Assembly (NCBI GenBank): GCA_947452365.1
Contig: CANGCO010000002.1
Coordinates: forward strand, 30,017-94,016
Direction: 5' to 3'
DNA length: 64,000 bases
From: Caulobacteraceae bacterium
GTDB lineage: Bacteria; Pseudomonadota; Alphaproteobacteria; Caulobacterales; Caulobacteraceae
A model generated the notes under the pieces. It worked only from the letters and a program-made list of their open reading frames with translations, made no database searches and was not told where the DNA came from. Below, one piece after another: positions 16,130 to 23,166 of the stretch. How positions within the stretch are numbered: position 1 is the stretch's first letter; each line of letters begins with the position of its first letter. A program made the translations under genes and the position numbers.

Positions 16130-17419
16130 ATGAGCTTTCGAAATAAGGGTCTGCCTTCCGGCTCCTGGTATACGGAGACGGCCAACCCCTCGCCTGTCCT
16201 TCCCGCGCTTCAAGGCGCACAAAGGGCGCAGGTCTGTGTCATCGGTGCAGGCTATACCGGCCTTGGCGCAGCGCTTGAACTGACCAGCAAAGGCGTTTCT
16301 GTGATCGTGCTAGAGGCCGCCACGGTGGGGTCTGGCGCATCGGGCCGCAATGGCGGCCAGGTGCATCCCGGCCAAAGACGCGACCAGGCCTGGATCGAGC
16401 AGGTCCTTGGGCAAGAAGACGCTAAGGGCTTGTGGCAAATGGCCCAAGATGCGCGCGCAAGCCTAGCGGACCTGATTACACGCCATGGCATTGACTGCGA
16501 TTTTAAGCCCGGACTCATCCATGCGCGGCATCGGCCTGGCGGCAAGGCGGCCGATCTGCGCGACATCGAGCATATGGCCAAGGCCTATGGTTATGACCAG
16601 ATCAGCATGATTGAACGGGACCAACTGGCCGAAGACCTTGGCACGGATGTCTATTATGGCGGCACCTGCGATCACCGCGGCGGCCACCTGCACCCGCTCA
16701 ATCTTGCCCTTGGCATGGGACGTGCCGCGCGCGCGGCTGGGGCTGAGATTTTTGAACATAGCCGAGCCTTAGGCTGGACCAAGACCGCGCAGGGCATGCG
16801 GGTCAAGACGGCGCTAGGCGAGGTGATTTGCGACCGGCTGATCCTAACCGGTGACGGCTATATTGATGGTCTGTCGTCCACAATCGATGCCCAGGTCATG
16901 CCCATCAATAATTTTGTGCTCGCCACCGCACCCTTGGGTGAATTGGCCGATCAGATTATTCGCAGCGATAGGGCCGTGGCTGACAGCCGGTTTGTGGTCA
17001 ATTATTTCCGCAAATCGCCCGATGGACGATTATTGTTCGGCGGCGGCGAAAATTATAGCCCTTGGCATCCGGCAAACCTGATGACGTTTGTGCGTCGCCA
17101 TATGCTGAAAATCTATCCCAAACTTAGGCATCAACCCATTACCCATGCCTGGGGCGGCGCTTTAGGGATTACCATGACCCGGGTTCCATTTGTTCGGCAA
17201 ATCACCCCCGGTGTGGTTGCCGCCGCGGGTTATAGCGGCCAAGGGGTCATGCTGGCCCCGTATTTTGGCAAGATCTTGGCCCAGGCCTGCTTGGGCGAGA
17301 TGTCAGGCCTTAACCTCTTATCGCGCCTGCCGACCCCGCCCTTTCCGGGGGGTAGGCTCCTGCGCTGGCCAGCTCTGGTCGCGGGCTTGAGCTGGTATGC
17401 CCTGCGCGATCGGCTCTAA
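16130..17419 (+). CDS. puuB: gamma-glutamylputrescine oxidase-like FAD oxidoreductase (PuuB-type)
   Basis: 429 aa from ATG 16130, two bases after the puuA stop. DAO-family flavoprotein: dinucleotide fold VIGAGYTGLGAALEL (GAGYTG at 39-44), EAATVGSGASGRNGGQV, and a C-terminal TRVPFVRQITPGVVAAAGYSGQGVML. The N-terminal SWYTETAN stretch is characteristic of PuuB/OrdL proteins. It oxidises gamma-glutamyl-putrescine to gamma-glutamyl-aminobutyraldehyde with release of ammonia and H2O2. The next steps (aldehyde dehydrogenase, PuuD hydrolase) are encoded about 32-40 kb away. Its TAA stop interlocks with the stop of the convergent gene at 17416. Confidence 0.9.
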   Translation: MSFRNKGLPSGSWYTETANPSPVLPALQGAQRAQVCVIGAGYTGLGAALELTSKGVSVIVLEAATVGSGASGRNGGQVHPGQRRDQAWIEQVLGQEDAKGLWQMAQDARASLADLITRHGIDCDFKPGLIHARHRPGGKAADLRDIEHMAKAYGYDQISMIERDQLAEDLGTDVYYGGTCDHRGGHLHPLNLALGMGRAARAAGAEIFEHSRALGWTKTAQGMRVKTALGEVICDRLILTGDGYIDGLSSTIDAQVMPINNFVLATAPLGELADQIIRSDRAVADSRFVVNYFRKSPDGRLLFGGGENYSPWHPANLMTFVRRHMLKIYPKLRHQPITHAWGGALGITMTRVPFVRQITPGVVAAAGYSGQGVMLAPYFGKILAQACLGEMSGLNLLSRLPTPPFPGGRLLRWPALVAGLSWYALRDRL

Positions 17420-17805
17420 TCGGTCTTGGGCGGCGGCGGTGCGGCAGTAAAGGTACGGATCAAGGTGGCGAGCAATTCTGGATTTCTCGAAAGGATTAAG
17501 CCAACCAGTGTCGCGACAGCCGTGCTCACCAAGGGCTTGGCCCGGACAAGATCGAGCAGGACGTCGATTAAGGGCGACGCTTCAGGAACCCTTTGCCGGG
17601 GCTCAGGCCGTTTGACCGCGACGAGGGCCGCTAAAATAGCCAGAATCGCAAAGGCGGCCGAAACCAAGGCCGCGCTGCCCGCCTCGCCCATCATGGGCAA
17701 TAATAGGGCATGAACCGAAAACGCCAAGGCGATCACCGATACGCTAACGGCAGAGACAATAACCGCCCCCGCCGCCAGAGCCTTAAGAATCTTGGCTGTG
17801 ATCAC
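17416..17805 (-). CDS. small two-helix membrane protein, holin-like family
   Basis: 129 aa. Two long hydrophobic helices (about residues 9-37 and 43-62), a Pro/Arg-rich linker, then a third moderately hydrophobic segment with RAKPLVSTAVATLVGLILSRNPEL. The last part resembles the RAKPV...A...GxLLGLLL anchor of the DUF883 partner directly upstream. Proteins of this kind are often labelled phage-holin family, but there are no phage genes here, and the pairing with a YqjD/ElaB-like protein suggests an envelope stress or ribosome-anchoring role. It overlaps the upstream gene by four bases. Confidence 0.75.
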   Translation of the reverse strand: MITAKILKALAAGAVIVSAVSVSVIALAFSVHALLLPMMGEAGSAALVSAAFAILAILAALVAVKRPEPRQRVPEASPLIDVLLDLVRAKPLVSTAVATLVGLILSRNPELLATLIRTFTAAPPPPKTD

Positions 17806-18119
17806 CGTTTGCGCCCAGAACTTAATAGCAGGCCCAACAGGACACCGGCCCCGATAGCGGTGGCCATGGCCGTAACCGGCTTGGCGCGGACTTGCTCGGC
17901 GACATAGTGCTCGGCCGTCTCAATCCGTGATTCGGCCTCATTCATAAAGGTCTTGGATTGGGTCTGGACCGACGTCAGGGCGCGCTTAACGGCCAGTTCA
18001 AGTCTATGGCCAAGATCCGTCATTAGGGATTCAACATCAATCGCGTGAAGCGACGAATTAATGTCCCTTGCCGCCGCCTTAATAGCCGTCTCGGCCGACG
18101 CGTCTTCTTGCGTTCCCAT
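17802..18119 (-). CDS. DUF883 (YqjD/ElaB-like) membrane-anchored protein
   Basis: 105 aa. The N-terminal 75 residues are an amphipathic helical or coiled-coil stretch; the C-terminus carries the DUF883 anchor EQVRAKPVTAMATAIGAGVLLGLLLSSGRKR. E. coli members (YqjD, ElaB, YgaM) are stationary-phase proteins that tether ribosomes to the inner membrane through this C-terminal helix. GGGAGAAG before the ATG supports the start. It leads a two-gene operon with the membrane protein at 17416. A general stress promoter would be expected; I could not find a convincing one on this strand. Confidence 0.85.
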   Translation of the reverse strand: MGTQEDASAETAIKAAARDINSSLHAIDVESLMTDLGHRLELAVKRALTSVQTQSKTFMNEAESRIETAEHYVAEQVRAKPVTAMATAIGAGVLLGLLLSSGRKR

Positions 18120-18433
18120 AATCTTCTCCCAATTTTTTGGAGCCTAGGTTGATCCTAGACCGTCGTGCCCGATAGGTACAGGGCCTGAAATTATGCGCCG
18201 TGACATATGCCAGAAGGCCTCGATTTTCGGTCCGCTCTAACACTTGGCCATTGTCATCTGTTTTTGGGCAACCCGCTTGGCATAAGGAACTATATCCATA
18301 ATCCTTGGTTCGCAGGAATAATTGGTTAGGGTCTGCCGATCGGGCTCTATGACCCGGCGCCCTCGGCGGCAACCAGGTCCATGAGTGTTGGATTTAGGTT
18401 TCGCTTTAATACCTCTAACCCTATCCTACGGCC
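18120..18433. other. divergent intergenic region, 314 bases
   Basis: No convincing gene. It separates the DUF883 gene (leftward) from the FAH hydrolase gene (rightward). A short inverted repeat CTAGG-N5-CCTAG lies at 18144-18158. On the + strand GGAAC at 18286-18290, 17 bases, then GTT at 18308-18310 resembles the alphaproteobacterial EcfG (general stress sigma) promoter, but it points toward the hydrolase gene and the -10 element is imperfect. Confidence 0.4.
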
Positions 18434-19138
18434 ATGACCCAATTTGCTTTTACGCCCCCTCCCCCGCCTGCAATTGCCATTGACGGAACAGAAGCCGTGT
18501 TTCCGGTTCGGCGGATCTATTGTGTCGGACGTAATTATGCGGCCCATGCACGGGAAATGGGCGGCGATGACCGCGATCCGCCGTTCTTTTTCTCCAAACC
18601 CGCAGATGCCGTCGTCAATTGCCCACCGGGCCAGACAGTCGCCATTGCCTATCCGGGTGCCACCAGTGACCTTCATTATGAGGTCGAATTGGTGGCGGCC
18701 TTAGCGAGTGGCGGGCGGGACCTTACGCCTGAACAAGGCCTGGCCGCGGTTTTTGGCTATGCGGTCGGCATCGACCTTACGCGGCGCGATCTACAAAACG
18801 GTTTCAAGGCCAAGGGCCAGCCCTGGGATGCGGCCAAGGGCTTTGACTTTTCGGCGCCAATAAGCCCGCTGGTTGCCCGGACCCAGTCCGGCCCTTCAGG
18901 GCTTGGCGCCAGGATTTGGCTAAAATGCGACGGCGCGATCCGCCAAGACAGCCGGCTAGATTCTATGATCTGGTCGGTTGGCGAAACCATAGCCCAATGT
19001 TCGCGGCTTTGGACCCTAGCCACCGGGGACTTGATCTTTACCGGTACACCCGAAGGCGTTGGCCCGGTTTTGCGCAGCCAGACCCTAGAGGCCGGTATTG
19101 ACGGGATTGGTACGCTAGCGCTGCGTATTGAAGGATAG
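18434..19138 (+). CDS. fumarylacetoacetate hydrolase (FAH) family protein
   Basis: 234 aa, short FAH fold. Motifs include RIYCVGRNYAAHAREMG, FFFSKPADAV, the metal-binding HYEVELV (Glu-x-Glu), AVGIDLTRRDLQ, KGFDFSAPI and DLIFTGTPEGVGPV. This set is closest to fumarylpyruvate hydrolase, which splits fumarylpyruvate in the gentisate pathway; related enzymes are oxaloacetate decarboxylases or acylpyruvases. No gentisate genes are nearby, so the substrate is open. It is followed by carbonic anhydrase after 150 bases. Confidence 0.87.
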   Translation: MTQFAFTPPPPPAIAIDGTEAVFPVRRIYCVGRNYAAHAREMGGDDRDPPFFFSKPADAVVNCPPGQTVAIAYPGATSDLHYEVELVAALASGGRDLTPEQGLAAVFGYAVGIDLTRRDLQNGFKAKGQPWDAAKGFDFSAPISPLVARTQSGPSGLGARIWLKCDGAIRQDSRLDSMIWSVGETIAQCSRLWTLATGDLIFTGTPEGVGPVLRSQTLEAGIDGIGTLALRIEG

Positions 19139-19291
19139 GATCAGCCAATAGCAAGTTGGCTAATGGGCGGCCCCTGTCGGTGACACCGCCTCACTGCCCT
19201 GCTCCACGCCGCTACATTGGAATGGACGGATGCACTTGCAACTGGGCCCTAACCCGGTTTAAGGCCATGCTCGACTTGGATCGGAGAGGGT

Positions 19292-19921
19292 ATGATAAAG
19301 GACTTAATTCGCAAGAACCGCGCCTGGTCTGCCGCCAAGACCGAGATCGATCCGCAGTTTTTCAAACGCCTCGCCTCGCAGCAATCGCCGGAATACCTAT
19401 GGATCGGGTGTTCGGATAGTCGCGTTCCTGCCAATGAGATTGTTGGGCTTGATCCTGGTGAATTGTTCGTCCATCGCAATGTCGCCAATCTCGCCCCGCC
19501 CCAAGACGCCAATTATCTATCTGTGCTGCAATATGCCGTGGAGGTATTAAAGGTGCGCCACATTATGGTGGTTGGCCATTATGGCTGCGGCGGCATTTCA
19601 GCGGCAGTCGATGGCCAGAGACATGGACTAATTGATCACTGGCTACATCCCATCCGTGAAACCTATGACGAGAACCGTACGGACCTAGACGCGTTGGCTG
19701 AGGGCACCGAACGCCTCAATAGGCTATGCGAACTCAACGTCATTCGGCAGGTCCGCAATGTCGCTTCTGATGTGTTTGTTCAGGACGCCTGGAACCGTGA
19801 TCAGGTGCTGTCGGTTCATGGCTGGGTCTATTCACTCAATAATGGCCTAGTCACTGATCTGGGCGTTAGTGTCTCCAATCTGGTCGATTATCAGGCACTC
19901 GTGGGCCGTAACCACCCCTGA
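19292..19921 (+). CDS. can: beta-class carbonic anhydrase
   Basis: 209 aa. The zinc ligands are Cys40, His96 and Cys99, with the Asp42-Arg44 dyad in CSDSR and the second zinc motif GHYGCGG. It interconverts CO2 and bicarbonate in the cytoplasm. GGAGAGGG sits six bases before the ATG. A probable supply of bicarbonate for PEP carboxylase (11954) is inferred from proximity only. The C-terminus VVxxWVYSLNNG-type segment is normal for the clade. A near-palindrome at 19995-20012 downstream could act as terminator. Confidence 0.95.
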   Translation: MIKDLIRKNRAWSAAKTEIDPQFFKRLASQQSPEYLWIGCSDSRVPANEIVGLDPGELFVHRNVANLAPPQDANYLSVLQYAVEVLKVRHIMVVGHYGCGGISAAVDGQRHGLIDHWLHPIRETYDENRTDLDALAEGTERLNRLCELNVIRQVRNVASDVFVQDAWNRDQVLSVHGWVYSLNNGLVTDLGVSVSNLVDYQALVGRNHP

Positions 19922-20376
19922 TATGGTAGACGATTAGGCTGATATCGAGCCAAATCAGTAAAACTGCGGCCCTGCCCGATCCTTCGCCCGGTGAGGGGCC
20001 GTTAACGGGCCCAGTTTCGCCGTGGGCGGCCTCGATTGCACCGAGGCTCGAACTGCGAGGCAAGATGATAAATTGCGCCCAGAGATCACTCTGGAGCGCG
20101 ATTCGCCATAATGGATATCTTTTTATTATCTATAGCTACTAATATGATATTGATTATCCATCCCTTAGTAGCGGTGATATATTAATCAGATATTTTTGGT
20201 ATCTAATTGACGGCAATAGATAGACAATGGGTTGGTAATAGCTATAGGCTGACTATCGCAAGATATTTGACGATAGGTTTGGATAGCCGCGCCTAGCTAG
20301 GGCTAGTCCGAGGCAATCCCCAATCTAGACCCTTGTGCCGCGATCATTTTTCAGGAGGGGCCCCGGCCCAGATGAA
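19922..20376. other. AT-rich intergenic region before parA, candidate centromere (parS)
   Basis: 455 bases without a gene. The part 20090-20290 is strikingly AT-rich compared with its surroundings. It contains a perfect inverted pair CTATAGCTA (20130-20138) and TAGCTATAG (20239-20247), a second pair CTATCG (20253-20258) and CGATAG (20271-20276), and many GATAT/ATATC steps. Placed directly upstream of parA, this is where a partition site or an autoregulated par promoter is expected. A weak hairpin (19995-20012) near the left end may terminate the carbonic anhydrase transcript. Confidence 0.5.
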
Positions 20377-21057
20377 ATGCCAGTAATCTCATTCGTTAGC
20401 CCCAAGGGCGGCGTCGGCAAGACCACCTCGGCTGTACTGCTCGGCGGCCTATTGGCGGATAAGGGTGCGCCCGTCTCCATGATTGACGCCGACCCTAACC
20501 AACCGGTCTCATCTTGGGCGCAGCTTCCGGGGCGACCTGAAAATCTGCGGGTCATTCGTGACGTGACCCAGGACACAGTGATGGATGTAATCGAGGAGGA
20601 GGCCCGGCGCTCGACCTTTGTCATATGTGACCTAGAAGGTACCGCCTCCTTGACCGTGTCCTATGCCGTGTCGCGCTCCGATCTTGTCCTGATCCCGCTT
20701 CAAGGCTCCCATCTAGACGCGGCCCAGGCAGCAAGAGCGGTGAAGTTGGTGAAATCGACCGAAAAAGCCATCGGCCGGCCGGTTCCATTTGCCCTGTTCT
20801 TTAATCGCGTCAGTGCGGTGATTCAGCCGAGAACCTTTCGCCATATTCGCGCAGAGTTCGAGACCGCCGGACTGCCCGTCCTTAACTGCCTGTTGCAGGA
20901 ACGCGAAGCCTACCGCGCCATATTCTCGTTTGGTGGTACGGTCGGAGGGCTAACCACAGCCCAAGCGTCAAACTTGGGTGCCGCCAAGGACAATATAGCC
21001 GATTTCGCAAAGGCTGTAATGGCGCGTCTGCGCCAGACCGCCGTAGCTGCGCAGTAG
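20377..21057 (+). CDS. parA: ParA-family partition ATPase
   Basis: 226 aa from ATG 20377. The deviant Walker A motif KGGVGKTT at residues 10-17 is at the extreme N-terminus, so there is no DNA-binding extension: this is the small type Ib ParA seen on plasmids. IDADPNQP (Walker A') and VICDLEG (Walker B) follow. It should form ATP-dependent patches on the nucleoid that pull plasmid copies apart. An in-frame GTG at 20335 adds 14 residues; AGGAGGGG lies between the two starts, 16 bases from the ATG, so the start is not certain. It is followed after 11 bases by its presumed partner gene. Confidence 0.92.
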   Translation: MPVISFVSPKGGVGKTTSAVLLGGLLADKGAPVSMIDADPNQPVSSWAQLPGRPENLRVIRDVTQDTVMDVIEEEARRSTFVICDLEGTASLTVSYAVSRSDLVLIPLQGSHLDAAQAARAVKLVKSTEKAIGRPVPFALFFNRVSAVIQPRTFRHIRAEFETAGLPVLNCLLQEREAYRAIFSFGGTVGGLTTAQASNLGAAKDNIADFAKAVMARLRQTAVAAQ

Positions 21058-21068
21058 GGAGGAGTGAC

Positions 21069-21512
21069 ATGATTGATCAACCCATAAAAACCCGTGTTGC
21101 GCTCGATCTCGGCGACGATGATGATGATCTGGGCCTGGATCTTAGCGCCTTTAAGCCACGCTCAGCGCCGCTTGGCTCAGGTGGAGCGGCCACGGCTCAG
21201 CAGGCCTTGCGGACGGCATCCGAAAAACAAGGTTTTCACGCAAGACCCGAAACGCCGGTCGCACCCCTGCCCCGGGTCAAGGTGGTTAAGGCTAAGCCAG
21301 CCATCGTTGAACCTATTGTTCGTCGCCGCGCTCGACGCAAGACAGGGCGAGTGCATCAACTCAATGTCAAACTCACTCGCGAAACCATTGAGTATGTTTA
21401 TGACCTTGCCGATACCCGAGGCTGGATTGTCGCAGAAGTGATCGAACATGCGCTTGATGTTTTGAAAGCAACGCCTGAGGGAAAAGCCAAGCGTTTGCGT
21501 GAGCGCCCTTGA
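21069..21512 (+). CDS. ParA partner, probable centromere-binding protein
   Basis: 147 aa, ATG preceded by GGGAGGAG. The N-terminal half is acidic then disordered and Pro/Ala-rich (DDDDD at about 16-20). The C-terminal part from about residue 85 is basic (RRRARRKTGRVHQLNVKLTRETIEYVYDLAD) and looks like a ribbon-helix-helix fold, as in type Ib centromere-binding proteins that are not ParB homologues. Such proteins bind parS near their operon and stimulate ParA. No ParB-type HTH is visible. Function is inferred from position after parA and the predicted fold. Confidence 0.7.
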   Translation: MIDQPIKTRVALDLGDDDDDLGLDLSAFKPRSAPLGSGGAATAQQALRTASEKQGFHARPETPVAPLPRVKVVKAKPAIVEPIVRRRARRKTGRVHQLNVKLTRETIEYVYDLADTRGWIVAEVIEHALDVLKATPEGKAKRLRERP

Positions 21513-21524
21513 TCCTTGCCCACC

Positions 21525-21565
21525 AAGGCCAAGGCGCGCCCTTGTTTGGCGCGCCGCCGGGCCTT
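21525..21565 (+). terminator. strong hairpin after the par operon
   Basis: GGCGCGCC occurs twice (21533-21540 and 21548-21555) separated by seven bases, so the arms pair perfectly over eight base pairs; AAGGCC (21525-21530) and GGCCTT (21560-21565) pair outside them. There is no run of T after it, so it may end transcription with Rho or simply insulate the origin from par transcription. Confidence 0.45.
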
Positions 21566-21575
21566 AAGGGCGGCG

Positions 21576-21591
21576 TTAATAAGGTTATTAA
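21576..21591. repeat. AT-rich inverted repeat in the origin region
   Basis: TTAATAA (21576-21582), GG, TTATTAA (21585-21591): perfect seven-base arms. It lies between the par hairpin and the first iteron in a locally AT-rich patch (21570-21610), which makes it a candidate duplex-unwinding or host-factor site of the origin. Confidence 0.4.
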
Positions 21592-21652
21592 AGTCTGTTA
21601 GAAAGTTAAGCCTTGGGATTTCCGTTTGAAATCAATGCCCTAAGCCTGGTTT

Positions 21653-22024
21653 GCGTCGGCGATACCCCTAGATTTCGTCGGTGATACCCCGGCCAATATG
21701 TCGGCGATACCCCGCATTGGCGTCGGCGTTACCCCGACTTAGGGTGAGGTGAGCCTGAAGGTTTGGCACGTGGGGGGCGCTTATCCCCCATGAAAGTGCG
21801 GTCCCATTACAAGCGTATTGACCGCGATTTTGGCTCTAGGGCGATAAGATGTCATCAGCGGCCTGAAAAAATCGAATCAGGACCAGAGGCGTCGGCGATA
21901 CCCCTAAGATTTCGTCCTCGAAACCCCTAAGTTAGCGTCGCCAATACCCCTAAACGACCGTCTCCAATACCCCTAAGTGCGCGTCGTCGATCCCCCTAAT
22001 TCTGGTGTCCGCGATACCCCTAAC
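21653..22024 (+). repeat. iteron array, candidate replication origin
   Basis: Ten copies of a repeat with consensus GCGTCGGCGATACCCCTAAG, all in the same orientation. Starts: about 21653, 21675, 21698, 21720 (first cluster, spacing about 22) and 21889, 21912, 21935, 21958, 21981, 22005 (second cluster, spacing 23-24). The CCCC block is invariant, while the left half drifts. The 153-base gap between clusters contains no repeat. The last copy runs into the stop codon of repA, which is read toward the array. Regular spacing near two helical turns, identical orientation and an adjacent RPA-family initiator gene are the hallmarks of an iteron-controlled origin. Confidence 0.88.
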
Positions 22025-22991
22025 GCTCGGGCGCAACGCCCATCATGTCATTATCGTCATCAAACAGGGCAAAAGAGAAGGATCCCTCAGGTTCATGCGC
22101 TGCGCCCCCAGCCTTGACCCTGAATTTCGGTGTAACGACCGCCAGCACCCGGTCATTGCGCAGACCCTTAAGCACATAGCCTTCCGCCCTCATGCCCTTC
22201 TCCATTTCGCCCGATGGATCGCGCGCCAGGCCATAGCGATAGTCGGGCAGGGGGTCACGTGCGATAATGTCCTTCAGCTCTGCTTTAAACTTACGAAGCT
22301 CGCCTGACACCCCAACCTTTTCGGCAAGTCGCGGCAGGCTGATCGACCAGCTGGCCTGATCGCCGCAATGTTTTCGTGCGAGCTCATAGAGCCTGCGCTC
22401 AATGCCGCCGGTGAGTTGGAAATAGTCGCGATTGACAGTCAGAACCCGCCTTTCCTTGGTGATGGCGCGAAAGGTCCAGTCATTGAGTGTGACTTCAACC
22501 GCCTTCATTCGCCGCCGTCCGCCCGGGCGCTCGATCTCAACCACCCGAAAATTGTCGATCCAGCCAAAGCCGCGCCGCTCACGTACTTCTGCTGCTGAAA
22601 TCGAGGTCTTGACCGTGGTCCCGCGTAGTCGTTCAAGCGCATCCAAAAAGGCGTCATAGGCCTTGGCACCGACCTGCCCAGGCTTTGCCCTCTGGGTCAC
22701 GATCAAAAAATCATGGGCGGGGAAACGCACGGTCCGGCTTACGGGCTCGCCGCGCTCCATACGCTCATTGATCAAGGAGGTCAGATAGATCAGGACGTCA
22801 CGGTCCCAGACGGTTGCCACGCCCTTATGACTGGGGGCAACCTCGATCGTGACCCGATCATCACTATAGACAATCGGCTCCATCCTCGGCCGTTTGGCCA
22901 GAGAGAAGAAGGGAAATTCCAAGAGGGCGCGATCTTCTTTGATCGGCGCATCCACCAAGGCATCCAAAAAGAAATCTACCTGCCCCTTCAC
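22020..22991 (-). CDS. repA: plasmid replication initiator RepA (RPA family)
   Basis: 323 aa from a GTG at 22991; a GTG at 23045 is also in frame and would give 341 aa. I prefer 22991 because AGGGAG precedes it (spacing is short, three bases) and because the extra 54 bases contain the iteron-like operator at 23025-23042. The N-terminus DFFLDALVDAPIKEDRALLEFPFFSLAKRP is the RPA (replication initiator protein A) signature of alphaproteobacterial plasmids. The middle holds winged-helix-like segments (RRLYELARKHCG, LPRLAEKVGVSGELRKFKAEL). It binds the iterons at 21653-22024 to open the origin. It is convergent with the par operon and divergent from xdhC. Confidence 0.93.
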   Translation of the reverse strand: MKGQVDFFLDALVDAPIKEDRALLEFPFFSLAKRPRMEPIVYSDDRVTIEVAPSHKGVATVWDRDVLIYLTSLINERMERGEPVSRTVRFPAHDFLIVTQRAKPGQVGAKAYDAFLDALERLRGTTVKTSISAAEVRERRGFGWIDNFRVVEIERPGGRRRMKAVEVTLNDWTFRAITKERRVLTVNRDYFQLTGGIERRLYELARKHCGDQASWSISLPRLAEKVGVSGELRKFKAELKDIIARDPLPDYRYGLARDPSGEMEKGMRAEGYVLKGLRNDRVLAVVTPKFRVKAGGAAHEPEGSFSFALFDDDNDMMGVAPER

Positions 22992-23024
22992 AGGCTCCCT
23001 TTCGCGAATCGCTGTGCAACCGTC

Positions 23025-23042
23025 TGCAATACCCCTATTGCA
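23025..23042. promoter_or_regulatory. inverted-repeat operator of repA
   Basis: TGCAATA (23025-23031), CCCC, TATTGCA (23036-23042) form a perfect inverted repeat. One arm plus the CCCC is an iteron core (AATACCCCTA), so this is an iteron-derived inverted repeat 34-51 bases before the preferred repA start. In iteron plasmids, Rep dimers repress their own gene through such a site while monomers bind the direct iterons. Confidence 0.65.
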
Positions 23043-23166
23043 CACGGATTCTTGGTCAGAGTCTCGCCCTGAATTATTCTGCCACCGAGCCCTTGAAAAA
23101 CCGGCCCTATAAAGGTCATGTCTTAAAAACTAAACCGTCGTAAACCGATTCCGCCTCTAAGGCCCA

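Noticed and set aside
17416..17805. Prophage remnant suggested by a holin-like protein
   Set aside because: No endolysin, capsid, tail or integrase genes nearby; paired with a DUF883 protein instead.
18347..18676. Open frame of 109 codons on the - strand across the start of the FAH gene
   Set aside because: It opposes a clear FAH-family protein and shows no domain.
21781..21790. TTATCCCCC as a DnaA box within the origin
   Set aside because: Two mismatches to TTATCCACA and no second copy; not enough to call.
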